Assembly: GCF_905163445.1 (NCBI RefSeq)
Contig: NC_053185.1
Location: forward strand, 11,736,001 to 11,800,000
Source of the DNA: Pararge aegeria
Taxonomy: Eukaryota > Arthropoda > Insecta > Lepidoptera > Nymphalidae
Direction of reading: 5' to 3'
DNA length: 64,000 nucleotides
Part shown: positions 1 to 11,563 of the stretch, piece after piece
Layout: each line of letters begins with the position of its first letter
Numbering within the stretch: position 1 is the stretch's first letter
Position numbers and translations under genes: made by a program
Notes under the pieces: model-generated
The model's input: only the letters and a program-made list of their open reading frames with translations
Database searches by the model: none
Told to the model about the DNA's origin: nothing

Positions 1-448
1 AGTAAATATCAATTTACATCAGAGGACCGGCTGCAGCCTCGTGAATTTTCTTCTGAATAAACCTGATTAGTTGCGTATCCATTCGGTGCTCTTAATTATG
101 AGCTTGTTCACACGAGGTTGCCCAGAGAGGACGGAGAGTTAGCTCTGTGCCTCCTTATATATAACGTAAAGCTTTGAAACTTATCGGGCCTGAAGGCCCT
201 TTGACCATTATAATATGCGTCTGCATTGCGGTCAATAAAGGTTTATTTTATCTTTAGTTTCAAATAATATTATGTATATTACATGTCATGTTTCCAAAGA
301 ATTGACGAACTGATTCTTGCGCAACGTATGCTAAAAAAAGTAAATAGAAAAGTGTAGGTAATAAATTGCTATAGCCAAGATATTGATTGGTCTTACTTTC
401 TAAACTTCAGGAAATTCCGGCGTACGGAAGTCGAATCTGTATTGATAT
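1..448. other. Unassigned, with a possible transposon 3' end
   Basis: No gene recognised. A short hairpin GGGCC-TGAA-GGCCC lies at 186-199 and AATAAA at 234-239, an arrangement like the 3' end of a retrotransposon or transcript on the + strand. Confidence 0.3.
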
Positions 449-615
449 TATGTTTATATGTTTATATGTATATTCTAATTATTTATGTAATATATTATTC
501 ATAAAGATATTCATCAGTCATCTTAGTACCCATAACACAAGCTACGGTTACTTTGGGGCTAGGTGGCGATGTGTGTATTGTCGTAGTATATTTATTTATT
601 TATTTTATTTATTAT
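449..615 (+). repeat. SINE tail (family S1)
   Basis: This matches the tail of the complete copies at 8398 and 31783: GTATATT..., CATCAGTCATCTTAG, ACTTTGGGGCTAGGTGGC, TGTGTATTGTCGTAGTATA, then a (TTTA)n end. The tRNA-like head is missing. Confidence 0.75.
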
Positions 616-1059
616 AACTGATTGATAGCCGACAAAAGAGACCTACTAACATAAATAACAAACTGCAATGTCTCAAGTCTTTAACATGACATCTCGCCAT
701 TTTTGTCCGTTTTAGTTCTGCCATCTCTGGTAAATCACCTATGTCGTCAACAAATATGCTACAGATAGAAAAGATATAATAAATATTAAATCTCACATAT
801 TAAATATCGTGGAATGGATTCCAATATTGTTGGCACAACATACCCGCGCCACATGCCTTCATGCTGCAACAGTGATCTAAATAGTAAACCAATATTACTT
901 TTGCAATTCAACTAGCTATAGTATCGAGTGCTATCTAAATTTCCTTAAAACTTTACTATAGTTGGTGGGTCTCACGTTAGCGTTGCGCGTTGGTAAAGCT
1001 GCATAGAGAATTTATACAGTATTATGTCACCAGTAACGACAGCTCTTCTTAACAAAACT
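616..1059. other. Unassigned intergenic DNA
   Basis: AT-rich; no gene or repeat recognised. Confidence 0.4.
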
Positions 1060-1500
1060 ATATAAATTTATTTTATTTATTTATTTATTTATAAAGGACA
1101 ACCAACAGTAGATACATTAAAACATGCTTTTTTTTTTTTTTTGGAATGAGTCACATAGTAAATGTTCAACTATTTACAGGTTATCACAGCATGCATTAAA
1201 ATGTAAAAAAGTCATTCTTATAAATTATTTACAATTAATTATTAGTCAGTTAATATAAACCTTTAAAAGTATAAAAGTATTAATATTTAAAGCTAAATTA
1301 CAATAAAAAAAAAAAATATAAAAAAAAAAAAAAAAAAAAAATGTGTCTATTCACCCAGGTAATTTTACAAATCCTAACTATAAGATAATTAATATTCTTG
1401 CTCTTGGAGCTTTAATCACCCACTATTAGAAACCTTCAACGCAAATGACCCTCCCGGCGACCCACTCGCGTTTCAACCTTACTTAAAATACTATTAATCA
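1060..1500 (-). mobile_element. LINE 3' end (same family as 28186-28695)
   Basis: The (TTTA)n run at 1062-1094 is the tail of a minus-strand element. AATGTTCAACTATTTACAGG and the sequence after it recur at about 28273. Poly-A/T runs (1127-1142, 1305-1341) interrupt it. No coding part recognised. Confidence 0.5.
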
Positions 1501-1924
1501 ATTTCCTATAAAAAAAAAACTAAGCTGCTGGGAAGCTGAGTAGGCAACGTTGATCCAAGTTAGTATATTAAAAAAGGATCCATCATTATCAGCTTTTATA
1601 ACTAACAAACTAAAATAGTTACAGGAGGAATTTAAATCGCATTTATAGTCGCATGTAAATAGGTTTACATTTGAAGGAGTTAAGGGTAAAATCGACATGT
1701 TCTTTCACGCAAAGGAACTGTGGTAAATTTCTCGTACTATGAATTCAACTCATGCAGTTATTTTTTCAATTCTTTAAGAAGTTTATAATAAGTATAGTAA
1801 TATACATTTTTCCTGTCTATTTTTGTGTATTATTTTGATTAAGTTCAATATCGGCTAGTTGATAAGTGTAGGTACATATTATTTTCTGTGTGTAAATTTT
1901 TTGTGTATAGTAAATGAAATAAAC
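1501..1924. other. Unassigned intergenic DNA
   Basis: AT-rich. A minus-strand open stretch at 1498-1698 has no recognisable motif. Confidence 0.35.
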
Positions 1925-2130
1925 ATATATAAATAAATAAATTCACTACGACAACTACGACAGTACACACATCGTCATCTAGCCCCAAAGTAAGCATAGA
2001 GTATGTCATGGGTACTAAGATGATTGATGAATATTTTTATGAATAATATACACAATTATAAATACTTATAATATACATTTAAACATCCAGACACTGAAAA
2101 ACATTCACGTTTTTTTCACGCAAACATTTT
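1925..2130 (-). repeat. SINE S1 tail and body, inverted
   Basis: Reverse complement of the S1 tail: the (TAAA)n end is at 1928-1941, then CACACATCGTCATCTAGCCC and TCAGTGTCTGGATG in reverse. The head has decayed (GGGAAAATG remains in reverse). Confidence 0.7.
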
Positions 2131-2500
2131 CCCGTTGTTGTTGTTCACGAGATTAGCACGTCGATGCCATATTCCGTTGCTATGAGAACAAATGGAAAAA
2201 AAACTAAGAAACACACTTTTGCAGTTATAATATTGATAACAATTAAATAAACAAATAAAATAATAAACGTGTGTTAGGCCATGTGCTTTTTAATGTTATT
2301 GTCGTTATTTTCATTACACGTTGAATAAAGTAAAAAGAAATAAATAAATCAGCACAAATGTTCTAAGCCTTCGCCAGACACCTTTATCAACTCCCATCAA
2401 ATATAGTTTAGACTCGTGTTAATTAGTGATTGATGATGTTTCTATAATTACTGATGGTGTTTTGGGGTTATAATTATCTTTAAGAGGATTTTCAAAAATT
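2131..2500. other. Unassigned intergenic DNA
   Basis: AT-rich; nothing recognised. Confidence 0.4.
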
Positions 2501-2503
2501 AAC

Positions 2504-2560
2504 ATGGCCATCATCATCATTTCAACCGATTGACGACCACTGCTGGGCATAAGTAGGTTA
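2504..2560 (-). mobile_element. RTE-like LINE extreme 3' tail
   Basis: CATCATCATCAT followed by ACCGATTGACGACCACTGCT is the reversed terminus of the element seen at 17066-17229. Only about 50 bp remain. Confidence 0.5.
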
Positions 2561-3490
2561 CAAAGTTGGCTTCTAAAATGATATAATTTTATTAATTAAT
2601 ATTTATCGGCCTTTTAAACGTTCCTATGCTAGAAACACGCTTCTGGTCCCATTTGAAAGGGGTTTATAGAAAATATATCCGCCACGCTGTCGGATAGGTA
2701 CAATGCGAGATTTCACGCATACAATCAGAATGCCACATCCCTATTGTCATTGCTATCATTGGACGATAGCTTCAATAATGGATATTGTTTTGAAAACAAT
2801 GTGTAATCAGCAAATCTACGAGATAGTTATATGGATACCCAGATATCATCATCATCACAGGGCACAGGGCGGCACTTTGTACGACGTGTATCTGCAAGAT
2901 AATTCTGCAATTGTTCTGTTTATCGGTGACAGTTATAAATATACCATCACGTGGGTTATCTGCTAAATTCGTGATTTATTGGTATAAAAAAATATTTCCT
3001 CTTTGTAATATTATATCTACTGAGTAGGTATATAGTTTCTTTCCTCTCTGCAATATTACAAATAACATTGAAGTATAGATCTCCATAATATTTACTCAAT
3101 TTCCTTATCACTTAATTCATCGGTTATCGGCGTGGAAATACAAATACAGCAAAGGTTTGAAGTATGATACCGAGTGGCTGCAGACTGTCACCGCAGACGG
3201 CAGCGTTATTGCACTATGCGGCCTGCAGTTTGCGGTCGGATTTAGTTTGCATAACTCACTTCGAACATCTAGAATGGTATTCCTCAACCGTCCGATAAAT
3301 CTTAAATCACGCGCAATGTTGTAAATGCTTTCTTACTTATGATAACGATTAACACCAGTATTACGACAGATGAAATTACTGGAACAGTTTTTTTGGTCGA
3401 AAGTATGGCAACAATCCTAAACAATTTATTTTTCTATTTTTATAACATTTCAATACAAATAATTCAAAAAAATTGTTTTTCATTTGTAGT
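2561..3490. other. Unassigned, with a GC-rich patch
   Basis: No gene recognised. A GC-richer patch at 3165-3240 holds repeated CTGCAG and CCGCAGACGGCAG motifs and could be a decayed transposon end. Confidence 0.3.
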
Positions 3491-3494
3491 TCAA

Positions 3495-3935
3495 AAAATT
3501 CAAAATTCAAAAAGGTGTTTCAAGTAGGTAATAAAACACTTTTGAAACGTCAAGTCTGTCTGTTTGTAGTGACTCTACCACTTCGGAAGGCAGATTCTAC
3601 CGAGAAGAAGCCGGCAATAAAAGCAGCAGTAGCTCTTTTCCAACATCAACAATTTACATTTTACATTTTACATATTAACATGCATTTTTTTATCGTGAGA
3701 GATGAAAGCGGAGCCGGGTGCTTCCAAGCAATCTTGTCGTTAAGAAATTCATCAATTGTATAGTAACTTCGCTCTAATAAATGTTTTTTAACATATTCTT
3801 TAAAATGATGTATTGGTAGGTCCAAAATTACCTTAGGAATCATATTATAAAAGCGTATACTGAAATGACTTCTGTACCTTTCGTAGACGATATGCAGATG
3901 ACACTAATTTATGATCCGGGGTCAGAGAACAAGAT
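3495..3935 (-). mobile_element. LINE 3' fragment (family L1a), RT C-terminus
   Basis: On the minus strand this encodes the C-terminal piece of a non-LTR ORF2 protein (YNMIPKVILDLPIHHFKEY..., coding about 3661-3930), then a 3' UTR with CGGCTTCTTCTCGGTAGAAT and a (TTTGAA)-like tail. Same family as 9270-9695, 23146-23320 and 55374-55905. 5'-truncated and non-functional. Confidence 0.85.
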
Positions 3936-3940
3936 AGGCA

Positions 3941-4335
3941 TTTTTTTTATTCTGATGACTGCAATCTCGAAACACCTGGTGGTAACTGATGATGCAGTCT
4001 AAGATGGTAGCGGGCTAACTGTTAGGGAATGTGGCAGTTATATTAAATCCATACCCCTAAACGTTGTCTACGTGACATCGTACCAGCAGACTAACTGTTA
4101 GGGAGTTTGGTATATTAAATCCATACCCCTAATCGTTTTTTTACGTGACAAACCATAAAAGTAAATCGCTTAGCGGCACGTCGTGGTCGGTAAGGTATAA
4201 GTATCCACAGTCGAAGCCTACCACCATACCAGACAAGACAAAATTCAGAAATTATGAATTCCCAAATTGCTGGTAATCAAACCCGGACCTCCAACTTAAA
4301 ACCACAGCGCTCACCGCTGCGCCAGAGAGGGCGTA
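3941..4335 (-). repeat. tRNA-derived SINE (family S2), inverted, with internal duplication
   Basis: On the minus strand a Pol III box A-like TGGCGCAGCGGTGAGCGC (4307-4324) and box B-like GGTCCGGGTTTGATTACC (4272-4289) form the head; the tail ends in poly-A (3941-3949). A segment is duplicated with a 76-bp offset (from 4015 and from 4091, both running to ACGTGACA). This is the most complete S2 copy. Confidence 0.8.
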
Positions 4336-6589
4336 AAACAAAATACCCATCAAAATTGCATAGCGAATGATTTCGAGGGCACCGAGCACACCATATATTC
4401 CATATGTTTCTTGCGGCCTTTACTCTTGAAATGCGGTCTGCGGTGCCATCACAATCATGCCTTAAACAATCGTAGCGCAATCAACGTCAATCAGCCGTAA
4501 TTGCAACCTTAGTTAAGTGGACGATATGCTCTATACAAATCCAAACCGATTTTAGTACATGCTTATTGGTAAACTCCTGTACAATATGTACACTGAGACC
4601 TGAATAGGATTATAATTCAATGCCTACATCGATCTTACCATTAAACTAATAGCGCAATAAATGTTAATCTATCGTAAACAGATCCGAATTGCTTTCTTAA
4701 TGCCTATTAAAGTACTGAGTAATAAATTATAATTAACTACCTACTGAAATTACTGTATTAAATTAAACGAATATATTAAATACACTAATTCCCGTTTTCA
4801 TTAAACCTAGGGATCGCCTAAGACGAATTTCTAATAATTTAGACGATGTCTAAAGAAAAAAAAGTTTACCCATCTTTTAGGTGAAAACATATTGGTCAAA
4901 TGTAGATAGATCTTTGCCCAGGAATATGCTTTCATTAGGCGTTTCTTATTCGTTCGTCGTTAGTGAAAACGGACATAAGATCCTCCTGAATAAAAGTGAT
5001 TAGGTATACTACATGACATTATTGCTTGCCTTCTGGAGTGACGAAGAAGTTAAAAAAAATAAGAATGGTTTTGTCCCAAACCTACATACCTATCGTAAAG
5101 TACAGGATTCTTAAATTGTTCGAAAATGGAGTCGTCAGAATTGCAAAAACGCATTCGGAAATTCAAACGCGTTCTATCGTCAATCTGAGTTTACATAAGA
5201 ACAATTTAATTATATCTACTTTATACTCCTAATGAACAGCTTGATTATGAATCCCGTGAATGAAAAACTAGGTAATCACGCCTCGATACGACAAATACAA
5301 TTGTTTTTTTTTATATAGTGGAGTAATATCTGTAAATACTTAGATAACTATTAAATATTTAATAAACACTGTAAAGTATTCTGTAAATAAATTACTAGTT
5401 CAAAAAACTAAAAATTAAACTAATTTCTGAATTCTGGTTTAGATTATTTATTAAAGCGTAGTTTTTAGTTTTTTAAAATGAATCGATAACCTATTTATCA
5501 TAAAATTTGTTAGAGAGAGAAAGAGAAATCGGTTTAAGATACTGGTTGGAAATTAAAATTAACATCATTCCTGCCCTATCGATAACGATATCGATAGATG
5601 AAAATTATATAAATTAACAAAAATCTTTATTTAAATTTGAAAGATGGAATAATCCAATCAAATTAACGTATCGTCATCGGTCCTCGATATATCTACAAAG
5701 TTTTAACGAAATAACCGTTTGAAGAAAGTTAAAATCGAGTCCAAAGTAGTTACAAACATACACACAAACATACAGGTTTAGCTAATATAAAGCGTGTGAA
5801 AAAGTGTTCGTCGTTAAATTTGCAGACGACAGAGTACCTAGTGCTTTGTTCACGGAGTCGACGACGATAATATCCTAAACGGAATTCGTATGCTCGAAAT
5901 TCGGAAAGCGTAGCGGTAACGCGGTATCAATTTGAGCATTGAATGCTGCAAGGCTATTTATCTTTGACACATTGACATGCTATTGAGACATGCGGTAGTT
6001 CGCTCATTGGTATGAGTAATTGATACCGGTATCAGGAAGACATGAAAGGAGGTTCAAACATAATATCCTTTCAGACTATTGCAATGGTTATATCTGCATG
6101 CTGGCTCATTATGTATCAGATTTCGATTACAGTGATTCTGCGAATATACTATGTAACTAACTATACATATTCTATATGTCCGTTTATAACCCTCGATAAG
6201 TTTCCCTTACAACCTAAATTCATATCTAAGTAATGTTAAGTTATATAAAAATCATACTTAAAATTATGGACTTTAATATACACTTTCGACCCATATTCAT
6301 AATTAAAAAAAAAAATGTCAAATCGAACTAACTCAATCTCATCCGATATTTGAAACCAATACAGAATAACACAAAAAAGTTAAGATGTTAATTAAGGCAA
6401 ATTCTTTATTCTTTATTAATTAAGACCTCTATATTCGATGGTTTTAAAGTTTAAACTACCCAGGATCTGTTGAATTTACTTAGTGTGTAAATAAAAAATA
6501 CGAAACTAACATAGACCGCTAATATAACATCATAATTTTAAATAATTGTAGGGGAAATACTACTACCAGGATTATTTCTGTCTCTAAGA
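4336..6589. other. Unassigned intergenic DNA
   Basis: About 2.2 kb without a recognisable gene. Short open stretches (5026-5232, 6042-6233) show no known motif. A palindrome lies at 5576-5597. Confidence 0.4.
5576..5597. promoter_or_regulatory. Palindrome with two TATCGATA-type motifs
   Basis: CTATCGATA (5576-5584) and TATCGATAG (5589-5597) flank ACGA. TATCGATA is the DREF/BEAF core known from Drosophila; any function here is inference. Confidence 0.3.
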
Positions 6590-6830
6590 AGCATTGTTGT
6601 GTGCTGTGTACAGTGGCGGCGTGGGTGCCGGTGTAATTACAGGCCCACAGTGAAGATTAACTACATCTCAGGTTAAAACGGGGCGGCACGTTGCAGGACG
6701 TGTTCCTTACGTGGCCTGCGTGTTTCTAATGTGTTGCTCTGTTTATAGGCGATTTTTATCACTTACCGTCCAGTGGACCATCTGCTTGGTCAATGAATTA
6801 TTACTATAAAAATAATAATAATAAAAAGCT
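6590..6830 (+). repeat. Interspersed repeat (family R1)
   Basis: Contains GCCGGTGTAATTACAGGC, TGTTGCTCTGTTTATAGGCG, CATCTGCTTGGTCAATGA and ATTATTACTATAAA with an (AAT)n end. Related copies are at 8921, 12790, 24000, 26660 and 33700. No coding potential; probably a SINE or MITE. Confidence 0.7.
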
Positions 6831-7080
6831 TCGACCAACATCTTAAAAAGCTTTCGCCTGGTTGTTGGATCAAGGGTCGGATGCAGAAGGCCTTGAAACG
6901 GCGCGTGTTGTGAGGAGGTTCCTCACTCTGGAGCCCTGACCGCCGGTTGCTTGGGCATTCAAAAGCCCCGCAAGCGGAGGGTGTATGTTTTTTTTATAAA
7001 TTTTTAATAGTGTTTTTTGTTTTATTAAAGCATTGTTAAAAATTAAAAATAAAATAAATTATTAAAAAATAATAATAATA
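6831..7080 (+). mobile_element. Probable LINE 3' end
   Basis: A GC-rich block (CCTGACCGCCGGTTGCTTGG..., AGCCCCGCAAGCGGAGGG) passes into a T- and A-rich run ending in (AAT)n, the layout of a non-LTR 3' UTR. No coding part identified. Confidence 0.45.
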
Positions 7081-7089
7081 CAATTCTAG

Positions 7090-7230
7090 AAAGCATTGAA
7101 TGGATGAAAATGATCTTTTATTGTACACCGAAGGAAAAAGTAGTTACTGAGATACAAGAACGTAGCATAACCAAGAGGGTACAATTTGGTGGCCTTATCG
7201 CTACATAGCGATTTCTTCCAGGCAACCAAT
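7090..7230 (-). mobile_element. LINE 3' end (family L2), inverted
   Basis: The reverse complement reads TTGCCTGGAAGAAATCGCTA...GCGATAAGGCC...ACAATAAAAG. The same block occurs on the + strand at 17338-17475 and reversed at 44299. Confidence 0.65.
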
Positions 7231-7850
7231 GGCGTAAAAGGGAAAAAATATAGAAAAGAGGTGAAACAAATAAGATATACACATTACACAACAATATTAA
7301 TATAATATATAACTATAATTATAATAGAGTTGCTCATTTATTAAAATTAATATCAAAAATATCTGGGGAAAAACAGCAGTAATAATCAATTTTAGTCAAC
7401 TGAAACTCAATTTATTTATCAACTGTATGGCAGATACAAAATGAAAGTGATGAGTCCTGTGGTTTTGCCCGCGTAAATTTCGGGATGCAGCGTACTGCTA
7501 CAAGGATAATTTGGTATCCATCAGTCTCCTTTCACTAACAAAGTATAGTTATCGTTAATGGACTAATTGAAATCGCATTATTAGTTGATTCTTATGCAAA
7601 GGTTAATTTCTAACAGTTTTTATTCAGTTCTAGCACAAACGTCCTTTTAATGTTGCAACACTTTATGTATTCTGCTTTGTTAAGACTTAAGTGAGGAGTT
7701 TACTGTTATCCGCTGAGGAGTTCTGTCCTCCACCTCTAATCATATTCATCAGATTTAAACGAATTTTGCGCATAACTAAACTGATAGTATCCAGTACAAA
7801 AAATAATTATTTAAATCGCTTAACATTTGACGGAGTTATGGTGTGAAATC
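7231..7850. other. Unassigned intergenic DNA
   Basis: AT-rich. CTGTTATCCGCTGAGGAGTTCTGTCC (from about 7705) resembles the interior of the Helitrons at 28702 and 52939, so a fragment may be present; otherwise nothing recognised. Confidence 0.35.
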
Positions 7851-8148
7851 GTCACAACACTTTCACCGACTGTCCTAACAGAACTGACTGATTTTAAAAT
7901 ATCTGCAATGGTACATTCGACCCGTTACAGTTTCATTATAAGTATAGATCGTCACAACACTTTCACCGACTGTCCTAACAGAACTGACTGATTTTAAAAT
8001 ATCTGCAATGGTACATTCGACCCGTTACAGTTTCATATAAGTATAGATCGTCACAACACTTTCACCGACTGTCCTAACAGAACTGACTGATTTTAAAATA
8101 TCTGCAATGGTACATTCGACCCGTTACAGTTTCATTATAAGTATAGAT
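7851..8148 (+). repeat. Three tandem copies of a 100-bp unit
   Basis: GTCACAACACTTTCACCGAC begins at 7851, 7951 and 8050. The copies are almost identical; the second lacks one T (TTTCATATAAG against TTTCATTATAAG). The array stops abruptly after AGTATAGAT at 8148. Confidence 0.95.
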
Positions 8149-8397
8149 ATTAGGACGTATTACTTATCTACTAGCTATTAGCTATTTAGAATATGCAAGT
8201 TCACATTTAATCATGATCATTAGGTTAATTAATATATTACAGTCGGACACAGGCCCTAGGGATACAGAGGGTATGGATATTAGGGCATATCACATTCAAT
8301 ACATCTTACTGATTAAATCAATACAGCGATGCAACTCGATACAAGGAAATTCCAGCTCGTCCGGGTAAGAACTACGGCTTTGCTTACTTATTAATTC
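8149..8397. other. Unassigned intergenic DNA
   Basis: Nothing recognised. Confidence 0.4.
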
Positions 8398-8920
8398 GAC
8401 GGCTGATAGACACAGTAGGCAGCGACCCTGCTCTCGGAGTCCAAGGCCGTAGGTTTGATTCCCACAACAGGAAAATGTTTGTGTGATGAACGTAGATGTT
8501 CTTTTGACGGCCGATAGGCGCAGCGGGCAGCAATTTCTGAGTCCAAGGCCGTGGGTTCGATTCCCACTACTGGAAAATGTTCGGTGATGAGCATGAATGT
8601 TTTTCAGTGTCTGGGTGTTTATATGTATATTATAAGTATTTATGTATATTATACAAAAAAAATATTCATCAGTCATCTTAGTTCCCATAACTCAAGCTAC
8701 GATTACTTTGGGGCTAGGTGGCTATGTGTGTATTGTCGTAGTATATTTATTTATTTAAGTGGCTGGGTGTTCATCTGTATATTATAAGTAGTCATGTATA
8801 TTATTCATAAGAAATATTCATCAGTTATTTTAGTATGCATAACACAAGCTATAAGCGTAGCTTGTGTTTTTGAAGCTTTGGAGCTAGATGGCGATGTGTA
8901 TTGTCGTAGTATATTTATTT
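8398..8920 (+). repeat. SINE S1, double-headed and double-tailed
   Basis: Two tRNA-like heads sit in tandem (8398 and 8506, offset 108), each with a box A-like CAGC(A/G)GGCAGC region and a box B-like GTGGGTTCGATTCCCA. Two tails follow (about 8606-8757 and 8759-8920), each ending in (TTTA)n. Open frames across this stretch are shadows of the SINE. Confidence 0.85.
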
Positions 8921-9112
8921 CTACTGCCAAACAGCATTGATGCGTTTCAGTCCGAAGGGAGTTGTTGCCGGTGTAATTAAAGGCACTTTGAGCCTCTTAA
9001 TACCCACGCCTCAGATTGATTGACACAACTTAGTGGGAAGTGTTGCTCTGTCATAGGCTATAGTTTTCCACTTACCGTTAGGCGGGCGATATTCTTGCCG
9101 TCCATTATAACT
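8921..9112 (+). repeat. Interspersed repeat R1 copy
   Basis: Shares TTGCCGGTGTAATTAAAGGC, GTGTTGCTCTGTCATAGGC and CCACTTACCGTTAGGCGG with 6590-6830. Confidence 0.65.
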
Positions 9113-9269
9113 ATACACTAAGTAGATATTCGCAGGGTATACAAGCGATCTGCTCGGGTTGCAATTGCGTCCGAAAATTCCGTGAACCCTGGGCAGCGAG
9201 TTGAAATACCGTGAAGTTTTAGTTGGTAGCCGTCTTAAATTAAATAAAAAATTATGACATTTTACTCTT

Positions 9270-9695
9270 TGTAAAACAAGACATTAATCTTTATAAAATA
9301 AAAGTAGATTTACACAATCAACTTACTAGAAACGGTTATAAATTAGTATTTACTTTTACACCATGATACTGAAAGTAACATTAGATTTACTATGACATAA
9401 GTTGAAAGAATTTATAAAAACACATTTAATACATCGAGGTTCCTATTATATTATTGATGCATTTCTTAATGACAAGGTTGCAAGCCGCTCCGCTTTCATC
9501 TCACACAAGAAATAAATATGATTGTTAAATTGTAAAATGATGTTGGATCAGAGAAACTGCTGAGTTCCTTGCCGACTTCCTCTCGGTAGAATCTGTCTTC
9601 CAAACCGGTGGTAGAGTCACTACAAACAGACATACTTGACGTTTCAAAAGTGCTTATATTAGGCCTACTTGAAATAAATGAATTTTGTTTACTTT
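9270..9695 (+). mobile_element. LINE L1a 3' fragment, + strand, decayed
   Basis: Decoded with frameshifts, 9288-9510 matches the RT C-terminus seen at 55573-55875 (the stretch before HLLERGYYTIDD). The 3' UTR (TTCCTTGCCGACTTCCTCTC...GCCTACTTGAAATAAATGAA) follows. Many stops; dead copy. Confidence 0.8.
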
Positions 9696-9746
9696 TATCA
9701 ACCAAATAACCTCCTCGCATAACGTATAAGTATCAATGAGGAAATC

Positions 9747-10296
9747 ATGGGTAAAGACACATTGGACAGAGTCGACTCTATCCACCCTACGATGATATAT
9801 GACTTTGGCAGTACCATCTATAAATTTAAAGTAACAACTCTAAGAAAAAACTCTCTGTTGGGTGTAGATACAGTTGAGTCAGTCAACCCTGACTTACTTT
9901 GCGCTTAACACCGATTAATCCATTATAGCAGCGAAGTAATTTGTAAACTCATAGCGAGAACTATACGCAGGGTGTAAAGTCGGCCCAACCCGGACAGAGT
10001 CGGCTTTGCTAGCCCTACAGACTTCGCCCGTAACATCAATACCTAATCCATGATAGCAACATATTAATCTGTTTTTTTAAACTCAACGCAGGGTGTAAAG
10101 TCGGCCCCACCCGGACAGTCTCGAGTTTGCTAACCCTATAGAATTCATCTAAAGCGTCAATTAATCCATAATAGTAACGTATCGATCTATTTTTGTAAAC
10201 TCTTAGAAAGTACTCGACTCAGGGTGTAACCCACTCGAACAGACTTTGTTAAACCTGCAGACTTTGCCCGTAACACCAATAAATCCATAATAGCGA
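9747..10296 (+). repeat. Diverged minisatellite, about five units of 110-131 bp
   Basis: CAGGGTGTAAAGTCGG recurs at 9968 and 10089, with diverged versions at about 9747, 9858 and 10220. Each unit carries a (C)GGACAG...TTTGCTA(A)CCCTA block and AATCCAT(A/T)ATAGCA. Unit length varies, so the array is old. Confidence 0.8.
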
Positions 10297-11461
10297 CGCT
10301 GCCACGGCAATCAATGCTCGACAATTGACACTCGCAACCGCCTCGTTTATCTATTGTGGTCACATTGTTATATGGTAGTGGCATTGTTCACGACATTAAT
10401 CTTCATTGTATAAAATGTGCAATGACAATGGATATAATTTGGAGGATTTGATTGTATTTGATTGCAGCCTTTATGTGTTACTAGGTCTGCTCGCGGTTTT
10501 TATCCACCTGTACTAGGGGTACAGTCTCACTTCTCTCTGTACTTATGTCATAAAAGCGAAAGTTGTTGTGTGAAAGACGACAAATTGAAGCGATCAACTC
10601 TTATAAAGAAGTAACACGAGAATAATTGCGATTTATATACTAAGGACGGAATTTGAACTGATCATTTTTGGTTTGAAAGTAGCAGTTTGTATTTTATAGG
10701 AAATAGCTGTATCCAAAGAGTTGTAAGAAACTAATTGAACCTCACATAAGCTACCAAATGAAATCGATTTTCTTACCGAATTTGTGATTTAAATTTGTGT
10801 GTGGCATAATAATTTATTAATTATTTAATCGTATTAATTAGTTACTTAGATTATAAGTTGTGAATATGACGGATTTTTCTGTGCCTACTTAAAATGAAAA
10901 TAACATCAGTACTACGAACATAAATATGTTAAAAGTATAAAAATGGCAAACGTACTGAGCTATTATATCACCCAACGTATCAAAATATTGTAGTCTTTGG
11001 AACACCGAAGGACATAAATTTCTGTAACGCCTACGAAATTCTGAAAACTGTCTTTATTATTTTCAGCGCAATTGTTACACGTGAATTCTTTAAAAACTTT
11101 CCCACGATATTTCCAAGAAAAAGAAAAACCTTTTTTGTCTACAGAGAAAAAAATGTTAAACTTAATTTAATAATTATTAAGTCGGTGCCTATCATATTAT
11201 TAGGAAAATAAGACAGATGATAGAATATTTAAAGCTCGACAATCTATATCATATCTTCCCGTGGAAGCGTAAGCTTTCAGTTTTTTTATAGACTTGAACC
11301 GGGGTCTTCTGGTTTCGGGATCGCCTTGTCCCACCAGAGCTTTGGTAGCGATGGTGGCGAAATTAACATTTGTGCTTTAATGATTGTAGCAGTATGTCAT
11401 CGCGTAAAAGGAAGGGTAAAAATATGTTTTCTAAAAATTTAAAAAGCGAGAACGATTTAAC
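10297..11461. other. Unassigned intergenic DNA
   Basis: About 1.2 kb of AT-rich sequence; no gene recognised. Confidence 0.4.
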
Positions 11462-11563
11462 GCCCCCGGAACCCTCTCCATGCTAAATTTCATGAAAATT
11501 GCTGGAGCCGTTTCCGGGATTCAATTTATAAACATACATACATATACACAAGAATTGCTCGTT
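11462..11563 (-). mobile_element. Helitron-like 5' end fragment
   Basis: CATGAAAATTGCTGGAGCCG, ACATACATACATATACACAA and GAATTGCTCG in reverse resemble the 5' region of common lepidopteran Helitrons. Only about 100 bp; assignment from memory. Confidence 0.4.

Noticed and set aside
2703..2966. Possible small protein gene (87 residues)
   Set aside because: No motif, no neighbouring splice structure, and part of it is a short CATCAT repeat giving HHHH; chance open frame.
8398..8590. Genuine tRNA genes
   Set aside because: Box A- and box B-like motifs are present, but no cloverleaf acceptor stem closes around them, and the same heads are joined to SINE bodies and (TTTA)n tails.
8296..8688. 130-residue minus-strand open frame
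   Set aside because: It lies across the SINE heads (GNRTHGLGLR-type peptides are the reverse reading of box B) and is not a gene.
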